Below are positions 26,300 to 34,992 of a stretch of 64,000 nt of DNA, in pieces. The DNA lies in the NCBI GenBank assembly GCA_945888515.1, contig CAMDAD010000015.1:1-64000 (forward strand), written 5' to 3'. Position 1 is the stretch's first letter; every line of letters begins with the position of its first letter. Made by a program: the position numbers and the translations under genes. This stretch comes from Akkermansia muciniphila (GTDB lineage Bacteria; Verrucomicrobiota; Verrucomicrobiia; Verrucomicrobiales; Akkermansiaceae). A model generated the notes under the pieces. It saw nothing but the letters and a program-made list of their open reading frames with translations. It did not search any database and had not been told where the DNA came from.

Positions 26300-27613
26300 G
26301 TGATTTTGTATCGTCTTCTTTTTTTTCTACTCTGTTGTTTTCCGCTTCTTGCGACAGATTTTTTCGTAGCGCCCCATGGGAGCGATGCTAACCCAGGCAC
26401 ATTAGAGCGGCCCTTCGCGTCTCTGATGCGCGCGCAACATGACGTGAGGCCGGGTGATATCGTTTATCTGCGGGGCGGTTGCTATCGAATGCTCGAGGAG
26501 CAGATCGCCAAAAAAGAAAACGTCCGTGCCTTGGTTTGTTTGTTTGATCGTAGCGGTTCTGAAGGAAAGCGTATTCGCTACGAAGCGTATCGGGATGAGC
26601 AAGTCATATTGGATTTCTCCGAAGTGAAGCCAGCGGGTTTCCGGGTCCATGCCTTTCGAGTGACCGGATCCTGGTTGCATTTTCGCAAGCTTTCCCTCGT
26701 CGGCGTTCAGGTTACGATCAAAGCGCATACGCAATCGATCAATGTCGAAAACCTCGGAAACCACAATGTCTTTGAGCAAATCGTGATGCGCGATGGGCAG
26801 GGGATTGGCTTTTGGTTAGGGCGCGGATCGAACAATCTAATTTTGAACTGTGATGCATACAACAACTACGATGCCACTTCTGAAGGCGGCCGCGGTGGCA
26901 ACGTCGATGGCTTCGGATTTCACGTGAGTAAGGGCAGTGTGAACAACGTGTTTCGCGGATGTCGGGCATGGTTCAATAGCGATGATGGCTTTGACTCCAT
27001 CAACACAAGCGAAGCACATCTGTTAGAAAATTGCTGGGCGTTTTACAATGGCTACGGTAAAAAATTCGAGAGTCTCGGCGATGGCAATGGGTTCAAGGTG
27101 GGCGGATACGGCTACGAACCGGGCAACCGCTTGCCTAAGGTCATACCGCGGCATCGTGTCATGGGATGCATCGCGGCACGCAACAAGGCGAGCGGGTTTT
27201 ATGCGAATCATCAGGTGGGTGGCATCGATTTCCTCCACAACAGTGCCTATCGGAATCGCTGCAATTTTAACATGCTCGGTCGTTTGCGCGATCCTACCAA
27301 GGATGTGCCGGGTTTTGGCCATGTGCTGAAGAATAATTTCGGTGTGCGTGGTGGGAAAGAAATCGATCAACTGGATCGCGCCCAATGTGAGGTGAGCCAT
27401 AATTCTTTCGATTTCAAAACTCCCGTCACGGAGCGGGAGTTAGAAAGTGTAGACGAATCCCAATTGATGCGCCCAAGACAGCCGAATGGTGAGTTGCCCA
27501 GCATTGACTTTCTCAAACCGAAGGCATTATCGAGACTGATTGATGCTGGCACGGATGTAGGGCGTTCCTATCGTGGAAAGAAGCCAGACATTGGCTCCGT
27601 CGAGCGCCGCTGA
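26300..27613 (+). CDS. secreted PL9-like pectate lyase (right-handed beta-helix)
   Basis: Begins with a GTG start and signal peptide ILYRLLFFLLCCFPLLATDF. The mature protein is a right-handed beta-helix: FFVAPHGSDANPGTLERPFASL is the usual start. Motifs resembling PL9 enzymes follow: GGRGGNVDGFGFHVSKGSVN, FRGCRAWFNSDDGFDSINTSE, SLGDGNGFKVGG and ARNKASGFYANH. PL9 enzymes cut polygalacturonate by beta-elimination with a lysine in the helix, which cannot be assigned by eye. It may work with the SASA esterase and the SDR that follow on the other strand in handling plant or algal uronic acid polymers. Confidence 0.85.
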   Translation: MILYRLLFFLLCCFPLLATDFFVAPHGSDANPGTLERPFASLMRAQHDVRPGDIVYLRGGCYRMLEEQIAKKENVRALVCLFDRSGSEGKRIRYEAYRDEQVILDFSEVKPAGFRVHAFRVTGSWLHFRKLSLVGVQVTIKAHTQSINVENLGNHNVFEQIVMRDGQGIGFWLGRGSNNLILNCDAYNNYDATSEGGRGGNVDGFGFHVSKGSVNNVFRGCRAWFNSDDGFDSINTSEAHLLENCWAFYNGYGKKFESLGDGNGFKVGGYGYEPGNRLPKVIPRHRVMGCIAARNKASGFYANHQVGGIDFLHNSAYRNRCNFNMLGRLRDPTKDVPGFGHVLKNNFGVRGGKEIDQLDRAQCEVSHNSFDFKTPVTERELESVDESQLMRPRQPNGELPSIDFLKPKALSRLIDAGTDVGRSYRGKKPDIGSVERR

Positions 27614-27637
27614 CCCTGATCCGTGATTTTCCAGCGA

Positions 27638-28432
27638 TCAAATCGTCATCGCATGGAAGCCGCCATCCACGATCAGCTCATGTCCGGTGATGAAAGAGCC
27701 TGCCACTGGTGAGGCGAGCAGCAAGGTGGCGCCGATCAGTTCCTCTGCATTGCCAAAGCGGGATGCGGGAGTTTGGCGAAGAATATCGAGCACTCGCGTT
27801 TCATCGAGAACTTTGCGGTTTTGCTCAGCTGGGAAAAACCCCGGCACGAGCGTGTTGACGCGGATGTCTTTATCCGCCCATTCGCGAGCGAGGTTTTTCG
27901 AGAGATTGTGCACCGCTGCTTTCGAGGCTGAGTAGGTGAAAACGCGTGAGAGCGGGCTGAGACCAGAGATCGATCCCAGATTGATGATGGAAGCGGGTTG
28001 GGCGTTATTGATGAAATACGATCCGAAAACTTGGCAAGCACGGAATACGGCGGCGAGATTTGTGTCCATGATGCGCGCGTATTCTTCTTCCGTGACATCG
28101 AGGAAGGGGGTGGGAGAGTTAGTGCCGGCTCCGTTGATGAGAATATCAACCTGACCCGAGCGCTCCAATACTGTATCTAACAGATGTTGTAGCGACTCAC
28201 GCGAGGTGACATCGACCGGGACGAAATATCCTTTACCGCCATGGGAGGTGATTTCGCTGAGGCGTCGTTCGGCTTTTTCCGGAATGCGACCACCGAGCAC
28301 GACTTCTGCGCCAGCGCGGGCGAGGCCGACGGCCATCGTGCCGCAGAGCTCGCCTGTGCCGCCGATGACGACTGCGACTTTGCCAGTTAGATCAAAAAGT
28401 GACTTGAGAAAATTGGTTGTGGGCATGGACAT
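27638..28432 (-). CDS. SDR-family oxidoreductase, possibly D-mannonate oxidoreductase type
   Basis: I start at [25 protein letters not shown] (base 28432). Rossmann motif is [26 protein letters not shown]; catalytic [22 protein letters not shown] has Tyr-x-x-x-Lys and the NAD-proximal NGAGTN. The stretch [18 protein letters not shown] is like SDRs that reduce fructuronate or act on D-mannonate, which would fit a uronic-acid pathway beside the PL9-like lyase; that specificity is an inference. It is convergent with the lyase gene across 24 bases. Confidence 0.86.
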   Translation of the reverse strand: MSMPTTNFLKSLFDLTGKVAVVIGGTGELCGTMAVGLARAGAEVVLGGRIPEKAERRLSEITSHGGKGYFVPVDVTSRESLQHLLDTVLERSGQVDILINGAGTNSPTPFLDVTEEEYARIMDTNLAAVFRACQVFGSYFINNAQPASIINLGSISGLSPLSRVFTYSASKAAVHNLSKNLAREWADKDIRVNTLVPGFFPAEQNRKVLDETRVLDILRQTPASRFGNAEELIGATLLLASPVAGSFITGHELIVDGGFHAMTI

Positions 28433-28550
28433 GGTTGGTTGAATGTTCGTTGCGAGGACTATGGTAGAGCTGGGTGGGAATGAAAGCATAAATCACGACT
28501 GCGCGTGAACTTTTTCGTGCAGGGAGCGTGATGCCGAATCGTCGAGAGTT

Positions 28551-29750
28551 TCATTTTTTCACCATGGGTGCCATGGCTTCCGCAAAGGCCTTGCCGATAC
28601 CGCCTAAGATTTTGGCACTGCCAAGATAGTGGTAGGCTTGATTGGAGATGCCCTTGAGTGCTTCCCACTCCTCTGCAGTGCAGGCTGCTTGTAATTTTGT
28701 TTGGAGATATGTCTCCTCTTCGCCGCGAGCGAATGTTTTACCATCTTTCTTTTTCATGCGTTCGATCTCCGCTTTGATTTGCCATTTCTTTTTATCGGCG
28801 GAGTCTTGCAAAGGATCCCAAAAATTCGCTGTCATGACATTGGCGACCGTGCCCTTGAATTCCGGCATGTGGCCCGGCATGGCCATCGCGGAGCGCATAC
28901 CGCGATTGGCGATCGCGGCGGGTGTTTCTCCCTCGACGACGGAGGGTCCGCCTACGCCAATCACACCGATGACGAAGGGAAGTTGAGGTGCCTTCAGTTC
29001 GGTGCGCACATCGCGAATGAAATGAGCGAGCAGTCGGCCGTATTCATCGTAGCCACCGGGCTGGTGACGGTTCGGATAGAAATTCCCATCGACTAGGTCA
29101 TTGAATCCCTGAAACCAGACAAAGCCTGCGATCTCATAGCCTTCTTTGCTATCATACGCGGGATGCAACTCTTTCGGGTTGTCGAGAGCGTTTTTCACGT
29201 GCGCCATCATCAGGCGATAGTAGTGACCGGTGGCCGCAGCCTTGGCGGCTTTCTCTGCAACCAAGTCCTTGCCTTGTTTTTGGATTCGGGCGATGTCTGT
29301 ATCGGCGAAAACAAAAGGCCCAGCGCTGGGTGGGCGGAAGTCGGTATGGAGACTCTTACCGCCCCATGCGGTTTTGATCAGCAGAATGGGCTCATCGAGA
29401 GCCTTTTCCATGGTGAGACCGAAGGTGAATTCCGGGCCGATTTTTTCTGGTGTGGCGCCAAATCCGGCAGTGAGTTTCCCGATACGCTCCTGATCTTTCC
29501 CATTGCGATCCTCGGAGAGGTAGTTGATCCAGACCTTGTCACAAATGGTAGGTTGCCCTTTCGCATCTCGCATCTGTGCGAGCATCGGCGCGGTTTGGGG
29601 ATCTCTCCCAATGTAGTCGAAGGTGCTGATCATCGCATGTCCCTGCATATTGGATTGACCTGCCAGGATGAACACTTTGAGTGGTTTGGCCTGTGCTGTG
29701 AGAAAGCCGGCGAAGAGCCATGCGGAGATTGATGCAATGGAAAATTTCAT
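28551..29750 (-). CDS. secreted SASA/sialate O-acetylesterase-like carbohydrate esterase
   Basis: MKFSIASISAWLFAGFLTAQA is a signal peptide. The SGNH-type esterase fold starts at LKVFILAGQSNMQGHA with Ser in the GQSNM block I motif, followed by WGGKSLHTDFRPPSAG and FVWFQGFNDLVDGNFYP (GxND block). A catalytic His/Asp pair is probably in the C-terminal third. Family members remove acetyl or similar ester groups from glycans. It lies in the PL9-SDR group and 30 bases from a LacI-type operator candidate, so it may be part of the polysaccharide regulon. Confidence 0.88.
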   Translation of the reverse strand: MKFSIASISAWLFAGFLTAQAKPLKVFILAGQSNMQGHAMISTFDYIGRDPQTAPMLAQMRDAKGQPTICDKVWINYLSEDRNGKDQERIGKLTAGFGATPEKIGPEFTFGLTMEKALDEPILLIKTAWGGKSLHTDFRPPSAGPFVFADTDIARIQKQGKDLVAEKAAKAAATGHYYRLMMAHVKNALDNPKELHPAYDSKEGYEIAGFVWFQGFNDLVDGNFYPNRHQPGGYDEYGRLLAHFIRDVRTELKAPQLPFVIGVIGVGGPSVVEGETPAAIANRGMRSAMAMPGHMPEFKGTVANVMTANFWDPLQDSADKKKWQIKAEIERMKKKDGKTFARGEEETYLQTKLQAACTAEEWEALKGISNQAYHYLGSAKILGGIGKAFAEAMAPMVKK

Positions 29751-29774
29751 GAGAAATGTGGTGATGTGATTGAG

Positions 29775-29794
29775 TTGATTAAAACGTGTGAGTC
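29775..29794. promoter_or_regulatory. candidate LacI-type operator upstream of the esterase gene
   Basis: TTGATTAAAACGTGTGAGTC on the + strand. Its minus-strand half ACGTTTTAATCAA closely matches the half-site ACGTTTAATCAA of the better palindrome at 42710. It lies about 25 bases before the esterase start, close to where a promoter would be. Proposed by eye as one of a small set of AAACGT-containing motifs. Confidence 0.4.
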
Positions 29795-29795
29795 G

Positions 29796-30000
29796 TTATT
29801 TTTTACGAGTGATTGTAATGCCAGAAAAGAAAATCATAGCATCTTTTGGTTTGATGTCCTGCGGAAGGTCGTGTTTGGCTTCGGGTGTTGTCTCGACGAG
29901 GCGATTTTTCCACTTTTTCGAACGACGCGCCGGTGTGGGGTAGGCTGGTCAGCAGGGTAAGAAGCGATAAAGATCCGACGCTAAGTGAGAGATGTTTCAT
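29796..30000 (-). pseudogene. small secreted protein gene with a frameshift
   Basis: Its ATG overlaps the stop of the PDZ/HEAT gene by four bases (ATGA). Reading from it gives a signal peptide MKHLSLSVGSLSLLTLLTSL. After about 32 residues the track frame turns into an Arg-rich non-protein-like stretch (65 codons, to 29803). Skipping one A in the run GGAAAAAT gives a smooth continuation ETTPEAKHDLPQDIKPKDAM then IFFSGITITRKK, ending at 29796. The intact protein would be about 68 residues. Either the gene is broken by one extra base in an A run, it uses +1 shifting, or there is a sequencing error. Function unknown; I do not recognise the family. Confidence 0.6.
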
Positions 30001-32411
30001 GGAGCAGATAAGCGGATCAATGCGGGCGTCTCGGTGGCGGTTTCGATCTTACGAATTGTCTCTCGCACCTCGGCGGCCTTCATGAGCATTAAGGGTTTAG
30101 GGAAATCCTTTTCTTCCTTTTCAAAGTAGTTTGCGATTGTCTGGAGCTCGGGAATGACCGCTTGGGCGTGTGTACCGTAAGTGAGTAGGATTTTCATTAA
30201 CTCTGGCGTGCGCTTTTGGCTGTCCCACGGATTTTGATGGCGTGTGTAGGTGACACAGGCGGAGATGCCATCGGCGATGCGATGCTTGGCAAGAATTTTC
30301 AGGCCCTCGACGCGAATTTGGTCGGCAAACATTTCGCCGCTGGGAGCCGGTTGTTGCACTGCCTGCAATATGGCGGGAAGCAACGGTCTGATTTCTTCCG
30401 TGGAGAGATTACGGTACACCGATGCGATGCTTCCGCGTGCTCTACCGTCTTGGTTCATCAAGCCACTGCGCACGGCTTTGTAAAGTGCCTCGCGATCAAC
30501 GCCTTCGAGAGATTGCGCCAGCATGCCGCGTCCATCGAAGAGCGCGAAGCACAGGTAGCGTTGCTGCATCCCTCGCGGATCGTTCACTGCATCGGTTTGA
30601 GAAAAAATTTCTAACAAATTTGGCACGGTATTCATCGCAGGTTTGCCGATACTTGCCAGTGCGTCAGCCGCCTTGATGCGCATCCACAGATCCTTATCTT
30701 GCAGCAAGTTCGCCAAGGCAGGGATGGCATTCGCCGCACGTCCACGCAGAACAACGATCGCCTGACACGCCCCGTAGCGAGGTTCTAGCTCTTCTGATTC
30801 TAACAACTTCAGCACCGGCTTAAGTGGGAAATTTTTGCGGCGTCCGATGGCTAACGAGGCGCGTTCGCGCACGATGGGGGACCAGCTGCCGAGGCGTCCG
30901 ATCAATTCCGCGTCGGTGAGCGCATCATAAAAACGGTTGCGATCTTTATTGCTCCACCCGCGGCCATCGAGGATGAGCATTTCCGCCTCGGCGGTGTTGA
31001 GTTGCTTGACGACGCTGGGCAGTTTGCCCGTGAGTAGGATTTTCTTGAGCGGTTGGCAGTAGGCGAGAAGATAGACACCAGTGCAGTCCCAGTTTCCGTA
31101 GCTATCGTTTTTTGCCTCGGGTGGTCCTTGATGGGGGAACATGCCGTCCGATCGGCGCGCGAGATCGAAATACCAGCTTCCGAATTCCTTCATCCATGAG
31201 CCAGTAGCCTTGGGACCGCTAATCGACACTCCGGGCATGGCCCAGAGGATGTTGAAAAAATTTCCCGTATGTCCGGTGTCGCGCTCGGCTCCATGCGAGG
31301 CCACACTCATGCGGCTGAAAAACTCTGCGCTGTTTTTCTCCTTCATGAGATTGAAAAGCACAGCCGCCATGCCGTTTTTACCATTGTCGTCGTGATTCTC
31401 AATCCACGGATGGTGATCGCCATAGGGAACGGAACCCTTGCCCGCATAAAAACGCAGTAGCTTAGCGCTGAGCTCGATGGCCTTGGCGACTTCGGGATCT
31501 TTGACGCCCGCCTCTCGTGCCATGACCAGAGAAATGGTGAGCACGGCACCGGGGGAGTTCATCATTCCGTAACCTTTCAGTCGGCCATCGGGCAGGGCAA
31601 AGCTATGTCCCCAAGAGCCCACCGCGCTTTGCCCGCGGGCAGATTCGAGAGCGAGACGACGCAACCCTGGCATGGCGCATTGATCGCCCGTAGCCATGGT
31701 GTATTCCGCGAGCAGCATCATGATGTATCCGTATCGCCAGGTTTGCATGCCGTTTTCACGGTAGTTGGCGGCCCATTCGACTTCCTTTTTGATGAGTGGT
31801 AAAAAAGCCGGATCGCCCGTGGCGAGAAGCCCGAGTGCATTGAGCGACCGCACGATGGGATCTCCGCTGCCGCCGTTTTTTTCTAGCGATGCTGCCAGAG
31901 CTTTGCTGCTCAGTGCGACGATGCGTTTGGATTTCGGACAATCATAGGGTGCTGTGGTGCTGTAGCTGCCGAGAACGGCTAGCGAGAGAGCGACCTCTTC
32001 TGTTTTTCCAGCGCGCCAACGGGTGAGCCGCAGCTTGCCAGATTTCTCTTCGGCAGTGGTGAGCGCTTTTCCCATCTCGGTGCGCGGATCATACGCGAAA
32101 GGTTTTCCATTCACTCCGAGAATCACATCACCCACCTGCATGATTCCATCGGCGGGAGAGCCGGCAGTCACCCGTGTGAGAGCAATCTGTCGGGCATCTG
32201 TAGTGACCATTTGATTGCTAAACATCCATCCGCGCATGCCGGTTGCGCCGAGATTCCAATCGTGCTTGGCGGCGGTGGGAATGCTCTCGCCTTTGGTGAA
32301 ATCTGGCATGGTCATGTCACTTTTCGGAGCGCCGCAGACCGATCCGGATAAGGACAGCCATGCGCAGACCGATGCGATCAACCAGTGGGTGATGGTGTGT
32401 GAGGATGGCAT
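29997..32411 (-). CDS. secreted PDZ and HEAT-repeat protein (DUF6288-like)
   Basis: 804 residues with signal peptide ending CGAP. A short PDZ-like domain lies at about residues 60-145 (ALTRVTAGSPADGIMQVGDVILGVNG). The central part, residues about 150-480, has repeated helical hairpins with WGHSFALPDGRLKGYGMMNSPG, YGDHHPWIENHDDNGKNGMAAV and RDTGHTGNFFNILWAMPGV, like the DUF6288 region as I remember it. The C-terminal part (about residues 520-800) is HEAT-like (ERASLAIGRRK, YGACQAIVVLRGRAANAIPALANLL). It is divergent from the DUF1549/DUF1553 gene with an inverted repeat between them, and its stop overlaps a small secreted gene. A role in assembly or scaffolding outside the cell is possible but not shown. 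Confidence 0.75.
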   Translation of the reverse strand: MPSSHTITHWLIASVCAWLSLSGSVCGAPKSDMTMPDFTKGESIPTAAKHDWNLGATGMRGWMFSNQMVTTDARQIALTRVTAGSPADGIMQVGDVILGVNGKPFAYDPRTEMGKALTTAEEKSGKLRLTRWRAGKTEEVALSLAVLGSYSTTAPYDCPKSKRIVALSSKALAASLEKNGGSGDPIVRSLNALGLLATGDPAFLPLIKKEVEWAANYRENGMQTWRYGYIMMLLAEYTMATGDQCAMPGLRRLALESARGQSAVGSWGHSFALPDGRLKGYGMMNSPGAVLTISLVMAREAGVKDPEVAKAIELSAKLLRFYAGKGSVPYGDHHPWIENHDDNGKNGMAAVLFNLMKEKNSAEFFSRMSVASHGAERDTGHTGNFFNILWAMPGVSISGPKATGSWMKEFGSWYFDLARRSDGMFPHQGPPEAKNDSYGNWDCTGVYLLAYCQPLKKILLTGKLPSVVKQLNTAEAEMLILDGRGWSNKDRNRFYDALTDAELIGRLGSWSPIVRERASLAIGRRKNFPLKPVLKLLESEELEPRYGACQAIVVLRGRAANAIPALANLLQDKDLWMRIKAADALASIGKPAMNTVPNLLEIFSQTDAVNDPRGMQQRYLCFALFDGRGMLAQSLEGVDREALYKAVRSGLMNQDGRARGSIASVYRNLSTEEIRPLLPAILQAVQQPAPSGEMFADQIRVEGLKILAKHRIADGISACVTYTRHQNPWDSQKRTPELMKILLTYGTHAQAVIPELQTIANYFEKEEKDFPKPLMLMKAAEVRETIRKIETATETPALIRLSAP

Positions 32412-32429
32412 AGAGTGATTGAGGAAAAA

Positions 32430-32450
32430 GTTGAGACGAAACAGCTCAAC
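32430..32450. promoter_or_regulatory. inverted repeat in the divergent promoter region
   Basis: GTTGAG-ACGAAACAG-CTCAAC, six-base arms with nine between. It lies 19 bases upstream of the PDZ/HEAT gene and about 140 before the cytochrome-domain gene, a position suited to a regulator shared by both. No binding protein can be assigned. Confidence 0.35.
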
Positions 32451-32591
32451 CTCGTCAATACGTGCCTTACATTTGGAAGCTTACGACTATTTACTACTGG
32501 AAAAAACAATTTCCTGATTCGTCTAGCGATTTTACAGAAAAACTCCTGACGTATGATAGACAAAAGCATTTTCACGTGTATTATCTCGCAG

Positions 32592-34973
32592 ATGAATCCT
32601 TTCTTAAAGCACGTTGGTTTGATCTTGGCACTTAGCTCAGGCGCTCCTGTTCTCGCCGTGGATTTTGTGCATGATGTGGCGCCTTTGCTCAAAAAGCATT
32701 GCGCCGAGTGTCACATGGGTAACAAGCACAAGGGCGGCTTCTCGATGAACACGCGGGAGGAGCTGATGAAGGAAAATGACGACGGATCTGTACTAGAACC
32801 AGGCAACAGCGAGAAAAGTCTGATCATGCATCTTGTTACCTCGGATGACGAGGACGAGCGCATGCCCCCCAAGGGAGATGGCCTCAATGAAAAAGAGGTA
32901 GCCCTCGTCGCCGCATGGATTAACGCCGGTGCGCCTTGGGAGCCTGGATTCACATTCAAAAAGAGCAGCTACGAGCCGCCCTTGCACTTGCAGCGCCCTA
33001 CGCTTCCGCCTTCCCGTGACGGACGCACCCATCCGATCGACCGTATTCTCGATGCCCATTTGACCAAGACGAAAGTCGCGCGCCCATCGGAGATCGATGA
33101 GGCCGCATACGTGCGTCGTCTTCATCTAGACATCACCGGACTTTTGCCCTCAGCTGAGCTCTTGCAGTCTTATCTTGCCGACAAAGACCCGCAAAAACGC
33201 AGTAAGCTCGTGCAGACCTTGCTTCAGGATAAGGAGGCTTATGCGACGCATTGGCTGGCATTCTGGAACGACCTTCTGCGCAACGACTACGCGGGCACAG
33301 GATACATCGATGGCGGTCGCTCTCAAATCAGCCAGTGGTTGTATCGCTCTCTTTACGAAAACAAACCATACAATCAATTCGCCAGCGAGCTCATCGCACC
33401 GACCAAAGAAAGTGCTGGTTTTGCTAATGGCATCAAATGGCGTGGCGAAGTGAGTGCTGGGCAGAAAGTTCCTATCCAGTATGCTCAGTCGGTTGGCCAG
33501 ACATTTCTCGGCATCAATCTCAAGTGCGCCTCTTGCCACGACTCCTTTACGGATCAATGGAAACTGACCGACTCATATGGTCTAGCGGCTGCATTCTCTA
33601 GCGAAAAAATCGAAATCGCCCGCTGTGATAAGCCCACTGGTAAGATCGCAGAGCCGTATTGGCTCTATCCGCAGTTGGGGAAAATCGATGCGTCCCAGCC
33701 ACCGCAGGAGCGCCTGAAACAAGTGGCTGCACTTACTACGATGCCGGAAAATGGCCGATTCAGTCGCACGATCGTCAATCGTCTGTGGCACCGTCTGATG
33801 GGGCGTGGCATCGTGCATCCTGTCGACGCGATGGGCACCGAGCCGTGGAACGCGGCGCTATTGGATTACCTCGCCACTTATTTGGTGGATCAGAAATACG
33901 ATTTGAAAAAAGTCATCGCTCACATCTGCGCGTCACAGTCTTATCAATCGAAGGCTCAGTCGTTAGAGACCGATGACGAATCGAAGTGGACCTATGCAGG
34001 TCCTCGTGCGAAGCGCATGACGGCGGAGGAGTTTGTGGATGCGCTGTGGCAGATTCTTGGCACGGCCCCTGCGAAAGCGGACTTTGTCCCTGCGGTTTCT
34101 CTATCATCCGCGCCCACGATGTCGCGTGCAACGTGGATCTGGATCAATGATGGAGTGCAATCGCCCGTCGGTGAAACCGTCGCCTTCCGCAAAACTTTCT
34201 CACTGGCCTCTCCCGTTAGTCAAGCGATGGCACTCATCACTTGCGATAACGAGTTTTCTCTCAGCATCAACGGCAAAGCCGTCGGCAAGAGCAATGACTG
34301 GATGAGCCCGCGCCTCGTCGATTTCAAGCCGCATCTCAAGAAAGGAGCCAACGAAATCTTGATCATTGGTAAAAACGGCGGCTCTGCACCGAATGGAGCA
34401 GCTCTTTATTTCCAAGCTCGGCTGCAACAAGGCAAGGATGTCGTGATGATGAATTCCGACCCCACCTGGCAAGTGAGTGCCGCACCCAATGGAACCATCC
34501 CGGCAAATCCCTCATGGCAAAACGCCGTTGCCGTTCCGAGTCAGAACAACTGGGAGTTCATTGCAGAAAAAATCCAGCAAGCCCAGTCGCAGATGGCGGG
34601 CGGGGGAGGTCTGCGCGTCCGTGCCAGTTTGATGAAGTCGGACTTGCTGATGCGCTCGCTCGGTCGTCCGAATCGCGAGCAGATTGTCACCTCGCGGCCG
34701 AACGATCTCACCACGCTCGAAGCCATGGACCTCAACAACGGTGCCATCCTCGCTGCGCAATTGGAAAAAGGTGCGCAGCGCATGCTTGAAAGCCATGGCG
34801 CTGATCCGAAGACCATGGTGGACTCGCTCTACTGGCAGGCGCTTTCGCGAGCTCCCAGCGTTGAGGAAAAACAAATTGCGTTAGAGGTGCTGGGCGCTCG
34901 GCCCAATGCCGATACCGTGCAGGATTTCCTTTGGACCCTATTTATGCTTCCTGAATTTCAGCTCATCCGTTAA
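32592..34973 (+). CDS. PSCyt1/DUF1549/DUF1553 secreted protein
   Basis: I start at MNPFLKHVGLILALSSGAPVLAVDF (base 32592), a signal peptide. The N-terminal planctomycete-type cytochrome domain (about residues 25-115) has one heme site HCAECHMGNKHKGG. DUF1549 follows (about 150-360; RPSEIDEAAYVRRLHLDITGLLPS), with a CASCHDSFTDQW site, then DUF1553 (RFSRTIVNRLWHRLMGRGIVHPVD). A later lectin-like insertion (residues about 520-680) contains WIWINDGVQSPVGET, FRKTFSL and FSLSINGKAVGKS. It precedes the DUF1501 gene by 19 bases, the usual pairing in these phyla. The pairs are thought to act outside the cytoplasm on polymers, but the chemistry is unknown. Confidence 0.92.
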   Translation: MNPFLKHVGLILALSSGAPVLAVDFVHDVAPLLKKHCAECHMGNKHKGGFSMNTREELMKENDDGSVLEPGNSEKSLIMHLVTSDDEDERMPPKGDGLNEKEVALVAAWINAGAPWEPGFTFKKSSYEPPLHLQRPTLPPSRDGRTHPIDRILDAHLTKTKVARPSEIDEAAYVRRLHLDITGLLPSAELLQSYLADKDPQKRSKLVQTLLQDKEAYATHWLAFWNDLLRNDYAGTGYIDGGRSQISQWLYRSLYENKPYNQFASELIAPTKESAGFANGIKWRGEVSAGQKVPIQYAQSVGQTFLGINLKCASCHDSFTDQWKLTDSYGLAAAFSSEKIEIARCDKPTGKIAEPYWLYPQLGKIDASQPPQERLKQVAALTTMPENGRFSRTIVNRLWHRLMGRGIVHPVDAMGTEPWNAALLDYLATYLVDQKYDLKKVIAHICASQSYQSKAQSLETDDESKWTYAGPRAKRMTAEEFVDALWQILGTAPAKADFVPAVSLSSAPTMSRATWIWINDGVQSPVGETVAFRKTFSLASPVSQAMALITCDNEFSLSINGKAVGKSNDWMSPRLVDFKPHLKKGANEILIIGKNGGSAPNGAALYFQARLQQGKDVVMMNSDPTWQVSAAPNGTIPANPSWQNAVAVPSQNNWEFIAEKIQQAQSQMAGGGGLRVRASLMKSDLLMRSLGRPNREQIVTSRPNDLTTLEAMDLNNGAILAAQLEKGAQRMLESHGADPKTMVDSLYWQALSRAPSVEEKQIALEVLGARPNADTVQDFLWTLFMLPEFQLIR

Positions 34974-34992
34974 TCCCCAACCGAATTTTTCT

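Noticed and set aside
29163-29732. 189-codon + frame opposite the esterase gene
   Set aside because: The minus-strand esterase has a signal peptide and GQSNM motif; the + frame is a shadow.
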